Assembly (NCBI GenBank): GCA_965223405.1
Contig: CBDCWO010000006.1
Location: forward strand, 558,001 to 622,000
Length of the DNA stretch: 64,000 bases
From: CBDCWO01 sp965223405
Lineage (GTDB): Bacteria > Bacteroidota > Bacteroidia > Chitinophagales > Saprospiraceae
Direction: 5' to 3'
The notes under the pieces are model-generated. The model was not told the DNA's origin. It did no database searches and saw nothing but the letters and a program-made list of their open reading frames with translations. Below are positions 8,629 through 18,600 of the stretch, piece by piece; the first letter of the stretch is position 1, and every line of letters starts with the position of its first letter. The translations under genes and the position numbers were made by a program.

Positions 8629-10632
8629 ATGAAACTGTACATCAATTACGTGCTAATTGCTTTTCTTGGTCTGTACTTCTTATCTTCCTGCCAGCACGAA
8701 ACAGCAGATCATCACGAAGATCAGACATTTTACTCCTCTTCAAAACCCGGCACAAGATGGTGGTGGTTTGCTACTTATATCAAAAAACAAGACATCAGAC
8801 ACCAATTAAATTGGGTTAAACACAATAATTTCGGCGGAGTAGAAATAGCATGGGTTTATCCATTATATCGATATCAAAATATGTATGCGCGAAACTATGG
8901 CCGTCATTATCCTTTAGATACAAGTGCCCAAAAATGGCTTAGCCCGGAATGGTCAGAAATCGTGGCTTATACAAAATCATACGCAGACTCAATCAAACTA
9001 GCATGTGATTTTACCTTTGGTAGCGCTTGGCCGGTTGCGGGCAGCAATATAGACGAGCAGCAGGCTACTAAAATATATGGAGATAGTACGTTTCAGCAAT
9101 TGCTCACCTTTGCCTGGAGCTATCCTGAAACTCAATTAGTGATTAATCATCTCGACAGTAATGCCTTTTACCGTTTTGCCGATCCTATTGCCAAGGCACT
9201 TGAACCTGCCTTAAAAGGATCAAAGTCGGCTTTATTTACCGATTCGTGGGAAATAAAATTGAACGCTGAAAACAAGATTTGGACTCCTGGATTTGAGATC
9301 ACGTTCAGGAACAGATTTGGCTATGATATAATACCCCATATGAACATTGGTCTTGATTCCTTCCCTGATGTGCGTTACGATTATATGCTTCTTTTGGATG
9401 AGTATGTAACTAATGGCTTTTATAAACCTTATACCAAAAAATGTAGAGAGTTAGGGGCATGGTCCAGAGTGCAATGTTTAGGATCCCCTACTGATGTCAT
9501 GACTACATACTCCTTAGTAGATATACCCGAATCAGAAGCAATGTTGAATAATCCGAATTACTCCCGAATTGTAAGTTCATCGGCCTGTTTATCATCTAAG
9601 AAACTGATTTCAAGTGAAACATTTACTTGCATGTACGGATTTCCGGCAACTTACTTACGACAAGAGCAAACTGCCGATCTGAAGATGGTTGCTGATGCAC
9701 TGTTTGCACAAGGTATTAATCACCACATTTACCATGGCATGCCATACAATCCACAAGGATCTGATACGATTGATTTTTTCGCGACGACGTATTTTGGACC
9801 AGGGGGAAGCCTGACCCCGGAACTTCCTGCTTTTAATGCTTACATGGAAAAAGTAAGTGATTTTATGCGTAAGGGAAAAACCTATAGCGATTTAGCGGTG
9901 TATATACCTTATGAAGATGGCGTTATGAAAGGGGCATATCCACCTGAAAAAAGAAGAGTATGGGTTTGGGGTGAATATGAATTGAGATACATTGATCCAC
10001 CCGAGGAGACACGAGGATACCATCCCTTATGGATTAATCGATATTTTTTAGAGCAAGCAAACTATGCAGATCAAAGACTTGCTGTGGGAGATGCTAAATT
10101 TTCTGCTCTATATGTTGATGTAGAGTATATGGATTATCGAGCTCTAGTCCGTTTGCTGGAATTAGTACAAGAAGGACTTCCTGTTTGTCTCAAAAGGTTA
10201 CCAAAGCAGCCGGGAAAAAACAAACTCCCGAAATTTGACAATCTCTTAGCCGAATTAGAACAATTTAAAAATGTAACTAATAAATTGGAAAAAATCCTTG
10301 ATCACCCTCCGCTTATTGCAGGCAATAGTATTCCGGATTATTGGTGTCGAGTTGATAGTGAAGGGTTCTATTACCTATTCCTTGCTCAGTGGGCGGCAAG
10401 AAATTTGAAATATCCCATATTTTCAGGGCAATCTTTCATGGAACGATCAATATTTAAGAATCTTACTTTCCATGTCAATGGATACACTATTGAAAAAGAT
10501 CTTGAGTTTAAACCGTATCAGTCACTAATGTTGAAAATTTCGCCGTCAGGAAATCTGGAGTTTATCGACATTTCGTATACACCTCCAGATCCCATAATAA
10601 AGCCTCAGGAATCCCAAAAAATGTATTTTTAA
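8629..10632 (+). CDS. GH106-like glycoside hydrolase, lipoprotein
   Basis: Predicted lipoprotein (lipobox LSSC near residues 18-21). I start it at ATG 8629 rather than the TTG 18 bp upstream, because the basic-hydrophobic signal then begins properly. The N-terminal motif GTRWWWF, followed by a helix ending FGGVEIAWVYP, is typical of the (alpha/beta)8 fold of GH106 and related alpha-L-rhamnosidase-like enzymes. A later TDSWE segment carries a candidate catalytic glutamate. At about 667 aa it is shorter than most GH106 proteins, which have extra C-terminal beta domains. With GH28 next door, removal of rhamnose from rhamnogalacturonan is a reasonable inference. The family call is from pattern and should be confirmed. 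Confidence 0.65.
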   Translation: MKLYINYVLIAFLGLYFLSSCQHETADHHEDQTFYSSSKPGTRWWWFATYIKKQDIRHQLNWVKHNNFGGVEIAWVYPLYRYQNMYARNYGRHYPLDTSAQKWLSPEWSEIVAYTKSYADSIKLACDFTFGSAWPVAGSNIDEQQATKIYGDSTFQQLLTFAWSYPETQLVINHLDSNAFYRFADPIAKALEPALKGSKSALFTDSWEIKLNAENKIWTPGFEITFRNRFGYDIIPHMNIGLDSFPDVRYDYMLLLDEYVTNGFYKPYTKKCRELGAWSRVQCLGSPTDVMTTYSLVDIPESEAMLNNPNYSRIVSSSACLSSKKLISSETFTCMYGFPATYLRQEQTADLKMVADALFAQGINHHIYHGMPYNPQGSDTIDFFATTYFGPGGSLTPELPAFNAYMEKVSDFMRKGKTYSDLAVYIPYEDGVMKGAYPPEKRRVWVWGEYELRYIDPPEETRGYHPLWINRYFLEQANYADQRLAVGDAKFSALYVDVEYMDYRALVRLLELVQEGLPVCLKRLPKQPGKNKLPKFDNLLAELEQFKNVTNKLEKILDHPPLIAGNSIPDYWCRVDSEGFYYLFLAQWAARNLKYPIFSGQSFMERSIFKNLTFHVNGYTIEKDLEFKPYQSLMLKISPSGNLEFIDISYTPPDPIIKPQESQKMYF

Positions 10633-10758
10633 TTCAAACAATAAATTTAATATCTGAACATCCGAACCCAATTATGGATTTAATTATGGGAAATCTAACT
10701 TTAGAAACTTTTTGACCTATTGTATATTGTGGAAGAAATTCAATGAATTGTTAAAGCG

Positions 10759-12258
10759 ATGAAGTACTTCATTATCATTTTTTGGTGTTTTACTCTTTGT
10801 GGGAAAGTTTACGCTCAGGATTATAACGTTCTAGATTATGGAGCAATTAAAGGGGGAAAGGTACTTAACACATCCAGCATACAAGCTGCTATCGACGCCG
10901 CTTCACTTAATGGAGGTGGCCGCGTAATCATTCCAGAAGGAACTTTTCTCTCCGGAAGTATTGAATTAAGGTCAGGGGTAGACTTGCATTTACAGGATGG
11001 TGCTGTTTTGTTGGGAAGTACAAATCCCGCCGATTACAGAAAAGGATTTAGATGGAATGCGCTTATTCTGGCTAATAAACAAGAAAGTCTTAAAATAACG
11101 GGACAAGGATGTATTGATGGACAAGGACGAGAATTAGCCTTGCACATTGATAGCCTTTTTTATACTGGGAAAATTGACAGTGCCAACTATAATTTCGTAG
11201 AAATGAGACCGAAACCTTATTTACGCCCACTTCTAATTGAGTTTGCAGAATGTAATCGAGTAAAAATTGAAAATGTCACTATGAAAAATGCCTCATGTTG
11301 GGTGCAAAGCTATGAAATATGCAATAACCTGACTATTAAAGGTATAAAAGTTGAGAGTGATGCTTACTGGAATAACGATGGTATCGATGTTGTCGACTGT
11401 AGGAATGTACAAATCAGTGATTGTATAATTAATTCTTCCGATGATGGCATTTGTTTGAAATCTCACTTTCAAAATTATATTTGCGATAGCGTAATTATTG
11501 AAAACTGTGTCGTTAGATCCAGTGCAAGTGCCATTAAATTCGGGACCAAATCACTCGGAGGTTTTAAGAACATTATTATAAAAAATATAAAAGTATATGA
11601 TACCTTTCGATCTGCTATTGCCTTGGAATCCGTAGATGGTGGAGTCTTAGAAAATGTATATGTTGAAAATGTTCAAGCTTTAAATTCAGGAAATGCTATC
11701 TTCTTAAGGATTGGAAAAAGGATAAATAATCGTCCTCCAGGTATTTTAAGGAATGTTACTTTAAAGAACATAAAGGTTGAAGTCGCTTTCAAGCGACCTG
11801 ATTACAGTTACGATATAAGGGGGCCGGAGTTACCTTTCTTTCATAACACATTTCCTTCATCGATAACTGGAATTCCAGAGCACCCTATAGAAAACATTAC
11901 GCTGGAAAATATTGAACTAATCTTTCCGGGAAGAGGTAATAATGGCCTAGCTAACATGCCACTTTCCAGATTGAGTGCAGTCCCGGAAAATGAAGCAAAG
12001 TATCCCGAATTTTCGATGTTTGGAGAATTACCAGCATGGGGATTTTACATAAGACATGTCAAAAACATCACCTTCAAAAATGTCAATCTTAGTATAAAGG
12101 CCCCGGATTACCGCCCTGCAATGGTTTTTGATGATGTTCAGCATATTGGCATTCAAAAAATGTTTATAGAGGGTGACAATAAACACAAACATGTTATTCT
12201 ACATAATACCGCAAATGAAAATATAGAGGATAAAAATTCTATACTGAAATTGAAGTAA
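10759..12258 (+). CDS. GH28 family glycoside hydrolase (polygalacturonase-like)
   Basis: Secreted right-handed beta-helix enzyme of 499 aa with an N-terminal signal peptide ending KVYAQ. The opening NVLDYGAIKGG and AAIDAASLNGGGRVIIPEGTF are diagnostic of the pectin-lyase-fold GH28 group. The catalytic aspartate motifs appear as NNDGID and SSDDGI. The usual GHG motif is not evident; the position after it reads IKFGTKS, as in divergent Bacteroidota GH28 members, so the substrate may be an unusual galacturonide or rhamnogalacturonide linkage. It lies 126 bp after the GH106-like gene and 7 bp before the next lipoprotein gene, suggesting one transcription unit. Confidence 0.88.
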   Translation: MKYFIIIFWCFTLCGKVYAQDYNVLDYGAIKGGKVLNTSSIQAAIDAASLNGGGRVIIPEGTFLSGSIELRSGVDLHLQDGAVLLGSTNPADYRKGFRWNALILANKQESLKITGQGCIDGQGRELALHIDSLFYTGKIDSANYNFVEMRPKPYLRPLLIEFAECNRVKIENVTMKNASCWVQSYEICNNLTIKGIKVESDAYWNNDGIDVVDCRNVQISDCIINSSDDGICLKSHFQNYICDSVIIENCVVRSSASAIKFGTKSLGGFKNIIIKNIKVYDTFRSAIALESVDGGVLENVYVENVQALNSGNAIFLRIGKRINNRPPGILRNVTLKNIKVEVAFKRPDYSYDIRGPELPFFHNTFPSSITGIPEHPIENITLENIELIFPGRGNNGLANMPLSRLSAVPENEAKYPEFSMFGELPAWGFYIRHVKNITFKNVNLSIKAPDYRPAMVFDDVQHIGIQKMFIEGDNKHKHVILHNTANENIEDKNSILKLK

Positions 12259-12265
12259 CTACTTT

Positions 12266-13255
12266 ATGCGCAAGTTATGTACATATATTTTTCTTTTTAC
12301 TTCCCTTTCCTTTAGTTGTGAGGGTCCTCTTTACCATGAAGTCAATTCGGTTCAAATCAAAAATTCCCTTGACGATCCCAAATTGAATGTCAAAATGGAA
12401 AATGATTCTTTTGGTAGAGGAGCTTTACTATTAACACGTTTTAATTCCTTCGAGGAATTTAAGAAAATTGTAACTATAGAATATTTTAAAGGCTTTTCAA
12501 GTCCTCGACGTGTTTTTTACACCCGGCCAATGGTTCGAGTTTCTCATTTCAGCCATGGTCATAGAGTCACTAGTATCTTAAAAACTGGGGTAGATGAAGT
12601 TGATTTTATGGACGTACTTCATGGAGGTTTTTTAGACAAAATTTGGTTGGTTTTTAATTCACCTTATGCTGTTTTTAAAAGGAAGGATTTGAGGAGAGTA
12701 TATGCTTTATCCAGAAGGAGGGAAGGTATATTTGGCGAAGGTGACGTTGCCTTTTATGACCTTGCAGAATCTATGATGAAAAATATTAGTAATTACCCGA
12801 AAATATACTCTTCCAAAGATTTTACAGAAAAGGGGTTTATCAATACATTTAACCACATTACTCCTCAGGCTTTTATGACTACTCTGTTTTCTGAAAAACT
12901 AGCAGATTTTGTTGCCGACACTCATGAACGACGAAACATGCCTACGTTAATTACCGGTAAGTTTTCTCAATTGCAAATTTCTGACATGGAAAATGGACCT
13001 GTCGATAATTATCTAGATATGATCAATAATGAATGGGGACAAGAACTAGGAATATTTCTTAAAGAAAAATATAACATCACTCGAAAAACAAACTGGACAC
13101 CGGAATTATTATCAAATTATCTAAATGATATCCAGAGTTATTGTAGCTGGGCGCTCAAGATTGCATTTACACCATTTAGTTCGTCAGATGAATTAGTAGT
13201 ACGCTTTTCAAGCAAAATAAATAATTTGATGGCTTTCGCTCCATTAGAACTGTGA
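12266..13255 (+). CDS. Lipoprotein of unknown function in saccharolytic locus
   Basis: A 329-aa protein with a signal peptide and lipobox (SFSC, Cys18), so probably anchored in the outer or inner membrane. I do not recognise the family. Visible features are a basic middle region (YALSRRREGIFGEGD) and a conserved-looking segment INTFNHITPQAFMTTLFSEKLADFVADTHERR, which might be a helical motif with His, Asp and Glu; a catalytic role is possible but unproven. It follows the GH28 gene after 7 bp, so it is probably co-expressed with pectin degradation. Confidence 0.7.
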   Translation: MRKLCTYIFLFTSLSFSCEGPLYHEVNSVQIKNSLDDPKLNVKMENDSFGRGALLLTRFNSFEEFKKIVTIEYFKGFSSPRRVFYTRPMVRVSHFSHGHRVTSILKTGVDEVDFMDVLHGGFLDKIWLVFNSPYAVFKRKDLRRVYALSRRREGIFGEGDVAFYDLAESMMKNISNYPKIYSSKDFTEKGFINTFNHITPQAFMTTLFSEKLADFVADTHERRNMPTLITGKFSQLQISDMENGPVDNYLDMINNEWGQELGIFLKEKYNITRKTNWTPELLSNYLNDIQSYCSWALKIAFTPFSSSDELVVRFSSKINNLMAFAPLEL

Positions 13256-13289
13256 ATGGAATATTGGATAATTTATAAATTATTCTATC

Positions 13290-14588
13290 TCAGTTATTTA
13301 TAGTCATTAGCATATAATTAAATTGATAAGATGCAGAATAACCATCGATTATTTTGTAATGAGTTTGAATTTCCTTTGCACCTGAAATTTGCCATTTGTC
13401 AAGTTTAAGCAGCCAGTCTTTTTCATACACAACAGTTTTAAATAGCAAGGATTCTGTCAAGATGGATTGCCTTAAATTTGATTCACTTAAATCAGAGAAT
13501 CGCAAATCTGTTTTACTTAAATTCGTATTTCCTAGATTCGATCGACTTAAATCTGCTCCAAATAAGTTTGAACCTTCGAAATTAGACCCCATTAAAAAAG
13601 CTCCACTTAAATTCGCCCATTGAAGTTTTGAATCTTTCAAGTTTACATTTTCCATCCTTCCATGACTCAAATCCGCGCTGTTCAAGTCTACCATCCTCAT
13701 ATCAGAGCTATCCAATTCCACCCATCTTAAATCCGCTCGATTAAGACTAGCCTCTACTAAATTTGCATGCTTTAAATTTGCTCCCCATAGATAAGATCCT
13801 TTCAAATTGGCATGGTTAAAATTGGCACCTTCCAAATTCGCTCCTCGAAAATTTGCTCCCTCCAAGTCCGCATTACTTAAATTTACACGAGCTAACTCCG
13901 CATCCTCAAGGTCTGCTCTTTTAAACGATACTTTTTCCTTAATCTTTTCAAAAGAACCTGAATCAATATCCATATAAATAAGTTCTTTTAACAATAGGCC
14001 TCTTTCTTTACTATGTGGTGTAGCCGCAGGACTGTCAACTTCAAAGTAGTGGTAATCCTTGGAAGCAAATGAATGACTAATAGCCGCTAATCTGGTAATC
14101 GTATTATCACTCAAGGTGTTCTTTTCAGATTCCTTTAATTCTTCATCCACTTGCACCAAAATGTTGCTCATCATTGAAACCAAACCACTTTTCCTAATCG
14201 TTTCGACCAATTGGGATTGTTGTTCCACCTGTTTGTTCTGAGAATCAATCTGAAGCCTGAGCATTTTGTTTTGGTTATAAATAATTGTACCAGCAAGGAT
14301 CAAAAGTAAGCCGATAAAAGTGAAGACAATGGTGGATGTCAAAGTGTTATATGCGCGGTTATTTTGATATTGTTCAGTCGGTTTTCTCATAAACAGTCCG
14401 GAAAGAAAAGTGCTTTTATCCATTTGAAGGAACAGAGTGAATCCAACTAAAACCAATATCAGGCAAACTGAAAAGCCCAACAAAAAGGTCAAGTCATACA
14501 TATATAAGATCTTGATCAGAAAAGCACATATTACCAATGCGAGCAACATAATAGCTGCCCTTAAGGTTTTATGTCTGTTTACTTTCAT
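13290..14588 (-). CDS. Membrane-anchored pentapeptide-repeat protein
   Basis: A 432-aa protein with three hydrophobic segments in the first 110 residues (two adjacent, then one at about residues 85-105), a short helical linker rich in Gln that may be a coiled coil, and a C-terminal run of about 30 pentapeptide repeats of type A(D/N)LXX from about residue 225 to 380. The repeats form a quadrilateral beta-helix in known structures. The function of such membrane-tethered versions is not known; proposed roles include channel regulation and protein interaction. It stands alone, 120 bp downstream of the PorP/SprF gene, and no terminator is visible between them. Confidence 0.85.
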   Translation of the reverse strand: MKVNRHKTLRAAIMLLALVICAFLIKILYMYDLTFLLGFSVCLILVLVGFTLFLQMDKSTFLSGLFMRKPTEQYQNNRAYNTLTSTIVFTFIGLLLILAGTIIYNQNKMLRLQIDSQNKQVEQQSQLVETIRKSGLVSMMSNILVQVDEELKESEKNTLSDNTITRLAAISHSFASKDYHYFEVDSPAATPHSKERGLLLKELIYMDIDSGSFEKIKEKVSFKRADLEDAELARVNLSNADLEGANFRGANLEGANFNHANLKGSYLWGANLKHANLVEASLNRADLRWVELDSSDMRMVDLNSADLSHGRMENVNLKDSKLQWANLSGAFLMGSNFEGSNLFGADLSRSNLGNTNLSKTDLRFSDLSESNLRQSILTESLLFKTVVYEKDWLLKLDKWQISGAKEIQTHYKIIDGYSASYQFNYMLMTINN

Positions 14589-14708
14589 AAAGTAAAGTTA
14601 CTTTTTTAACCACGTGACTAAAAATGAAAATCACCATCTTCACTGCAAAATTTCATTAATTGAGTATAGAAGCCCATACTAATACATTTCTTCGATGATG
14701 GCTGTCAA

Positions 14709-15698
14709 TCAATATCCTGAACCAATCAAATAACTGACACCAGCTTGCAAAATCGATCCATCATTAAGTAAGGATACCGGTAAACGATACATCAACCACG
14801 GTCTCCATGGATTCATAATTATACCTACTCTAATCCATTGATGACTCCATTTTAAAGCTTCTGACTGCTGATTTAACTGAGAATAACAACCAATCTCTAA
14901 TCCCGTATATCCGTCTTCAGGATTTCCAATCAAAGTATGAAGACCGGTAATCCACTTCGATTGATTAAAAATCCGGTCATGGAATGCGACAACACCTAAT
15001 TTAAAAAACTCACTCATTCTATGATCAAGGCAGATAGAAGCATTCCAGTGTAGATCAACAGTACCTTCCACCTGATCAAAATGAAAAGTTGGACGGTTCA
15101 GGTTCAATACTCCCAGGTCTATTTTGGCGATCCAGTTATTCCAGATGGCTTGATAGTACATGCCCCCTTGCAGGTTTAAGTATAGATTGGATTTTTCGTC
15201 ATTAAACGGAATTGGTTCACCACTAGGTAAATTGCGATCAATCAAATATCGGTCAAGGTCAAACTGATTGGAAACCCACCCTTTCTGCCCAAACCACCTT
15301 TGCTGACTGAAATACAGACCAGTACCCATACTAATTTTGTGAATGGCCGTGGAATAACTTCCGGAAAGATTCCGTTGATAGGCAAATTTGACTCCGGCAG
15401 TATGGTCACTAATAAAGCCAGGGGATCGATCCACACGGATCTGCATACCTAGAACCATGCGGTCAATAGGGTTTTCGATTAAAAGATGATCATAACCAAT
15501 CTGGTAGTATTGCTGATGGCTACCAGGTTGTAAAAATCTCTGGCTTGCTTGAAAATGAAGTGATGAGTACCCATATGCAGTAGTTAATGCCGGGTTGAAG
15601 TAGCTATTATTCTGACCGGGAATGTGGTCAATAGGGGTCTGACTGAATAAAGGTAAAAAGGCTGCGATCAGTATTATATAGGTTACTAATAATTTCAT
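14709..15698 (-). CDS. PorP/SprF family T9SS outer-membrane protein
   Basis: Predicted outer-membrane beta-barrel of the PorP/SprF family (329 aa) with a signal peptide. Characteristic features are the early N(S)YFNPALTTAYG segment and many alternating aromatic strands ending in LIGSGY. In Flavobacterium, SprF is needed for export of the adhesin SprB and is encoded directly after it. Here the gene begins inside the stop codon of a 1335-aa type B T9SS substrate (ATGA overlap), exactly the SprB-SprF order. It probably anchors or shuttles that protein on the cell surface. Confidence 0.9.
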   Translation of the reverse strand: MKLLVTYIILIAAFLPLFSQTPIDHIPGQNNSYFNPALTTAYGYSSLHFQASQRFLQPGSHQQYYQIGYDHLLIENPIDRMVLGMQIRVDRSPGFISDHTAGVKFAYQRNLSGSYSTAIHKISMGTGLYFSQQRWFGQKGWVSNQFDLDRYLIDRNLPSGEPIPFNDEKSNLYLNLQGGMYYQAIWNNWIAKIDLGVLNLNRPTFHFDQVEGTVDLHWNASICLDHRMSEFFKLGVVAFHDRIFNQSKWITGLHTLIGNPEDGYTGLEIGCYSQLNQQSEALKWSHQWIRVGIIMNPWRPWLMYRLPVSLLNDGSILQAGVSYLIGSGY

Positions 15699-18600
15699 CT
15701 ATGCAAAATTGTTAATCCCTTGGCAATCGCAGGTTTACCATTGGCAAGCTTGGCGTTAACATTCCATAAATAAATCCCAGTTGGTGCTTCCCTTGACTGC
15801 AAGTTGCCATCCCACCCTCTTTGGAGATCATTTACTGATATGTCAGCATCTTGATAAACTAAGTTACCTTGTTGGTCAAATACTTCAAAACTGATTATAT
15901 AGATCCCCGGCGAACCATGTATCACTAGCAAATCATTATTACCGTCCCCATTAGGTGTGAAAATAGTCGGTACTTCAATGTCATCGCCAGACGATACAAA
16001 TACCCGGAGAAAATCCTCTGCGGTGCAACCATTTTCATCGTAGATTCTCAACTTAGCTGTGAAAGATTGGTCCGGAAGTAATGTAATAAAGGGACAATCC
16101 ATACAATTAGAGTTCAGGTAATCCGGCAGCTGCCATTGATATTGAATCGATCCTTGCCCATTTTCGATAAGAGGTTTTAATTCAAATTCTTCTCCATAGT
16201 AAATAGTGGTATCAGGACCCAGCGTTAAGATCATTGAGTCCGGCTGCATGATCTCTATTTCCTGCCGACTTGTACAATCTGCTTCATCTCGTAAATAAAT
16301 GTCGTAAGTAGCGGCTGTTAAATTCCGAAACAAAGGATTTAGTTTCCAGTCAGTACTATCCAAACTGTACCAGACTAATCCATTGCTTTGAGTAACATTT
16401 ACAGTTAAATTCCCATCAGATTCACCAAAACATTTTACATGTTGCTGATCCACGCCGTAGATTAAGGTATCGAGTTCTTCAATTTTGAATGATTCAGTGT
16501 GAAAACATCCGTTCCGATCACTAATAAATGCGGTATAGGTTCCGAACTCAAGTGCTCTAATCCCATGTCCATTACTCTGATAACGATGTGGTCCGGTCCA
16601 GATTAGAGAATAAGGATGGTATTCATCCTTCAAATCGATTTTTATTTCGCCCAACGGGCCTGTTATACAATTTGGTTGAATAATTTCAGTTTGCTGGAAT
16701 ATTTCATATTCATCTTCGATGGGAATGCATACCTCATCAATACATCCTATTTGATCCGACACGGTTACGCAATAGGTACCTGGTTTTAAGTTAACCAAGT
16801 TTTCAGCATTGCTATTGTTATTCCAATTGATTTGATATTGACCACCTCCACCTTGAGGGTGAAGAGAAATAAACCCATATCCAGATGCTGAACAAGCAGC
16901 ATCACCTTTACTATATTTTAAATTCAAAGGTGGAATATATGGTACAAATAGTGAGGTATCGATTTTACAATCGTTGGCATCCATCATGGTAAGGATATAG
17001 CGTCCACTATCTATCCCATTCAGGAAGGTATCCCTAATTTGAATTTCAGGCCACAAGATCCGGATGTCTCCTACCCCACCTGAAGGAAAAAGCTGAATAC
17101 TCCCCGATTTCGGAATCCCGCATGCGGTAGGTTTAATTTGTGCTGAAAACTCAATGGGTGCCGGTTTATTTAACTTGACTGACATGGTCAACTCACAATT
17201 ATTTTCATCCCGAATCTTAACCCTATTTGTTCCGGCATGAAGTTTTTGTGGTGAAATTCCCATCTCCTGATTATCCCAAAATGCCATAAAATCACCTTGA
17301 TTGTGTTTAACATCAAGTCGCACTGACCCATTTTCGATGCCATAGCAACTAACATCCCTCATTATTTCATACGATGCTTGAATAGGTGGAGGAGCCTTCA
17401 GTGAAAATTCAATAAAATTTCTACATCCATTTGAGGCCTGAGCAATAGCCATATAGTCTCCGGCAGCCAAATTGTTGAAATCGCCATCATTCTTCCATTG
17501 GCCGTTTATCCAATAGGTCAAGGTTTGATTACTACTTTGAAATTGTACTTTCCCATCTCTAGCTCCATGACAACTAATTTCATGTTTAGCTGAGATTGCA
17601 AATTCAGGATTTTTACATGGAGCTGCAGTGCAACTAAATCTTCGGATTACCTGATTGCAAGAGCTTACAGTTTTAACATACAAGTGATAGGTCCTCCCTG
17701 GAATCACCGGGCTGATAATATGGGCATTTTTCCCATGATTGGGTCGAATCCAATCCATACTATCTCTGCTTACGAAGTACTGAATATCTTTTACATCTGA
17801 CCAGGTAAACAGCATTTTATCGTCTGCGGTTAAACATTCTATGTTATCGATAGACTTCGCTGAAATTAGATCCACAAATCCTGAATCGATATTACGACAA
17901 CCATATAAGTCCATCTGCTCTAACTTAAGGAAGCCTGAGTTTTTGGGCGCAAAATCAATTGAAGAGCAATTTTCACATATTAAATTTTGATTAAAATACC
18001 AATTGTAACTTGCTGTTCCCTGATCAAGAAATTCAATAGACCAATGATTCAATTTCCCAATTGATCCAATTTTATGGTCTATAATTATTATTTTCCACAT
18101 TCCCTCTGCTGATACAATCGGTGTAGAAAACCAATTTTCCTGGGCTCCACAAGGAGCTATGTAATCTGTGTCTGAATGTTTTACATCCGGAACATTGATT
18201 GCAAAACATAAATTCTGCAACCCATTTTGGATAGTATGATCGTTTTGTTTTATTAGGCATAGTCTATCCCCTGCTGGATTTTCAAGATAAATGGAGAGAT
18301 CCTGCGTATTTGAATGATCCAATTGAACACAAATTTGTGATACTCCCAGATAGGAGATCTCCTTGAAGGGTAAATCATTTAAAATTAAGGATGCTTCCAG
18401 ACTTCCTGAGTCAGGTATATTTTGATTGGAAATATTACGGTATTTTAATGACCCCTCATCAACGCTTGAAAAATCATATGTAATATTTTGACTTTCGCAA
18501 AGCACGGTATCATTTATTTCGGGTGTCAAAAAATGAACAAAATCACGAATCCTTATATCGATCGTATCCTGAGAACATTCCGTAGGGCTAAATATGATTT

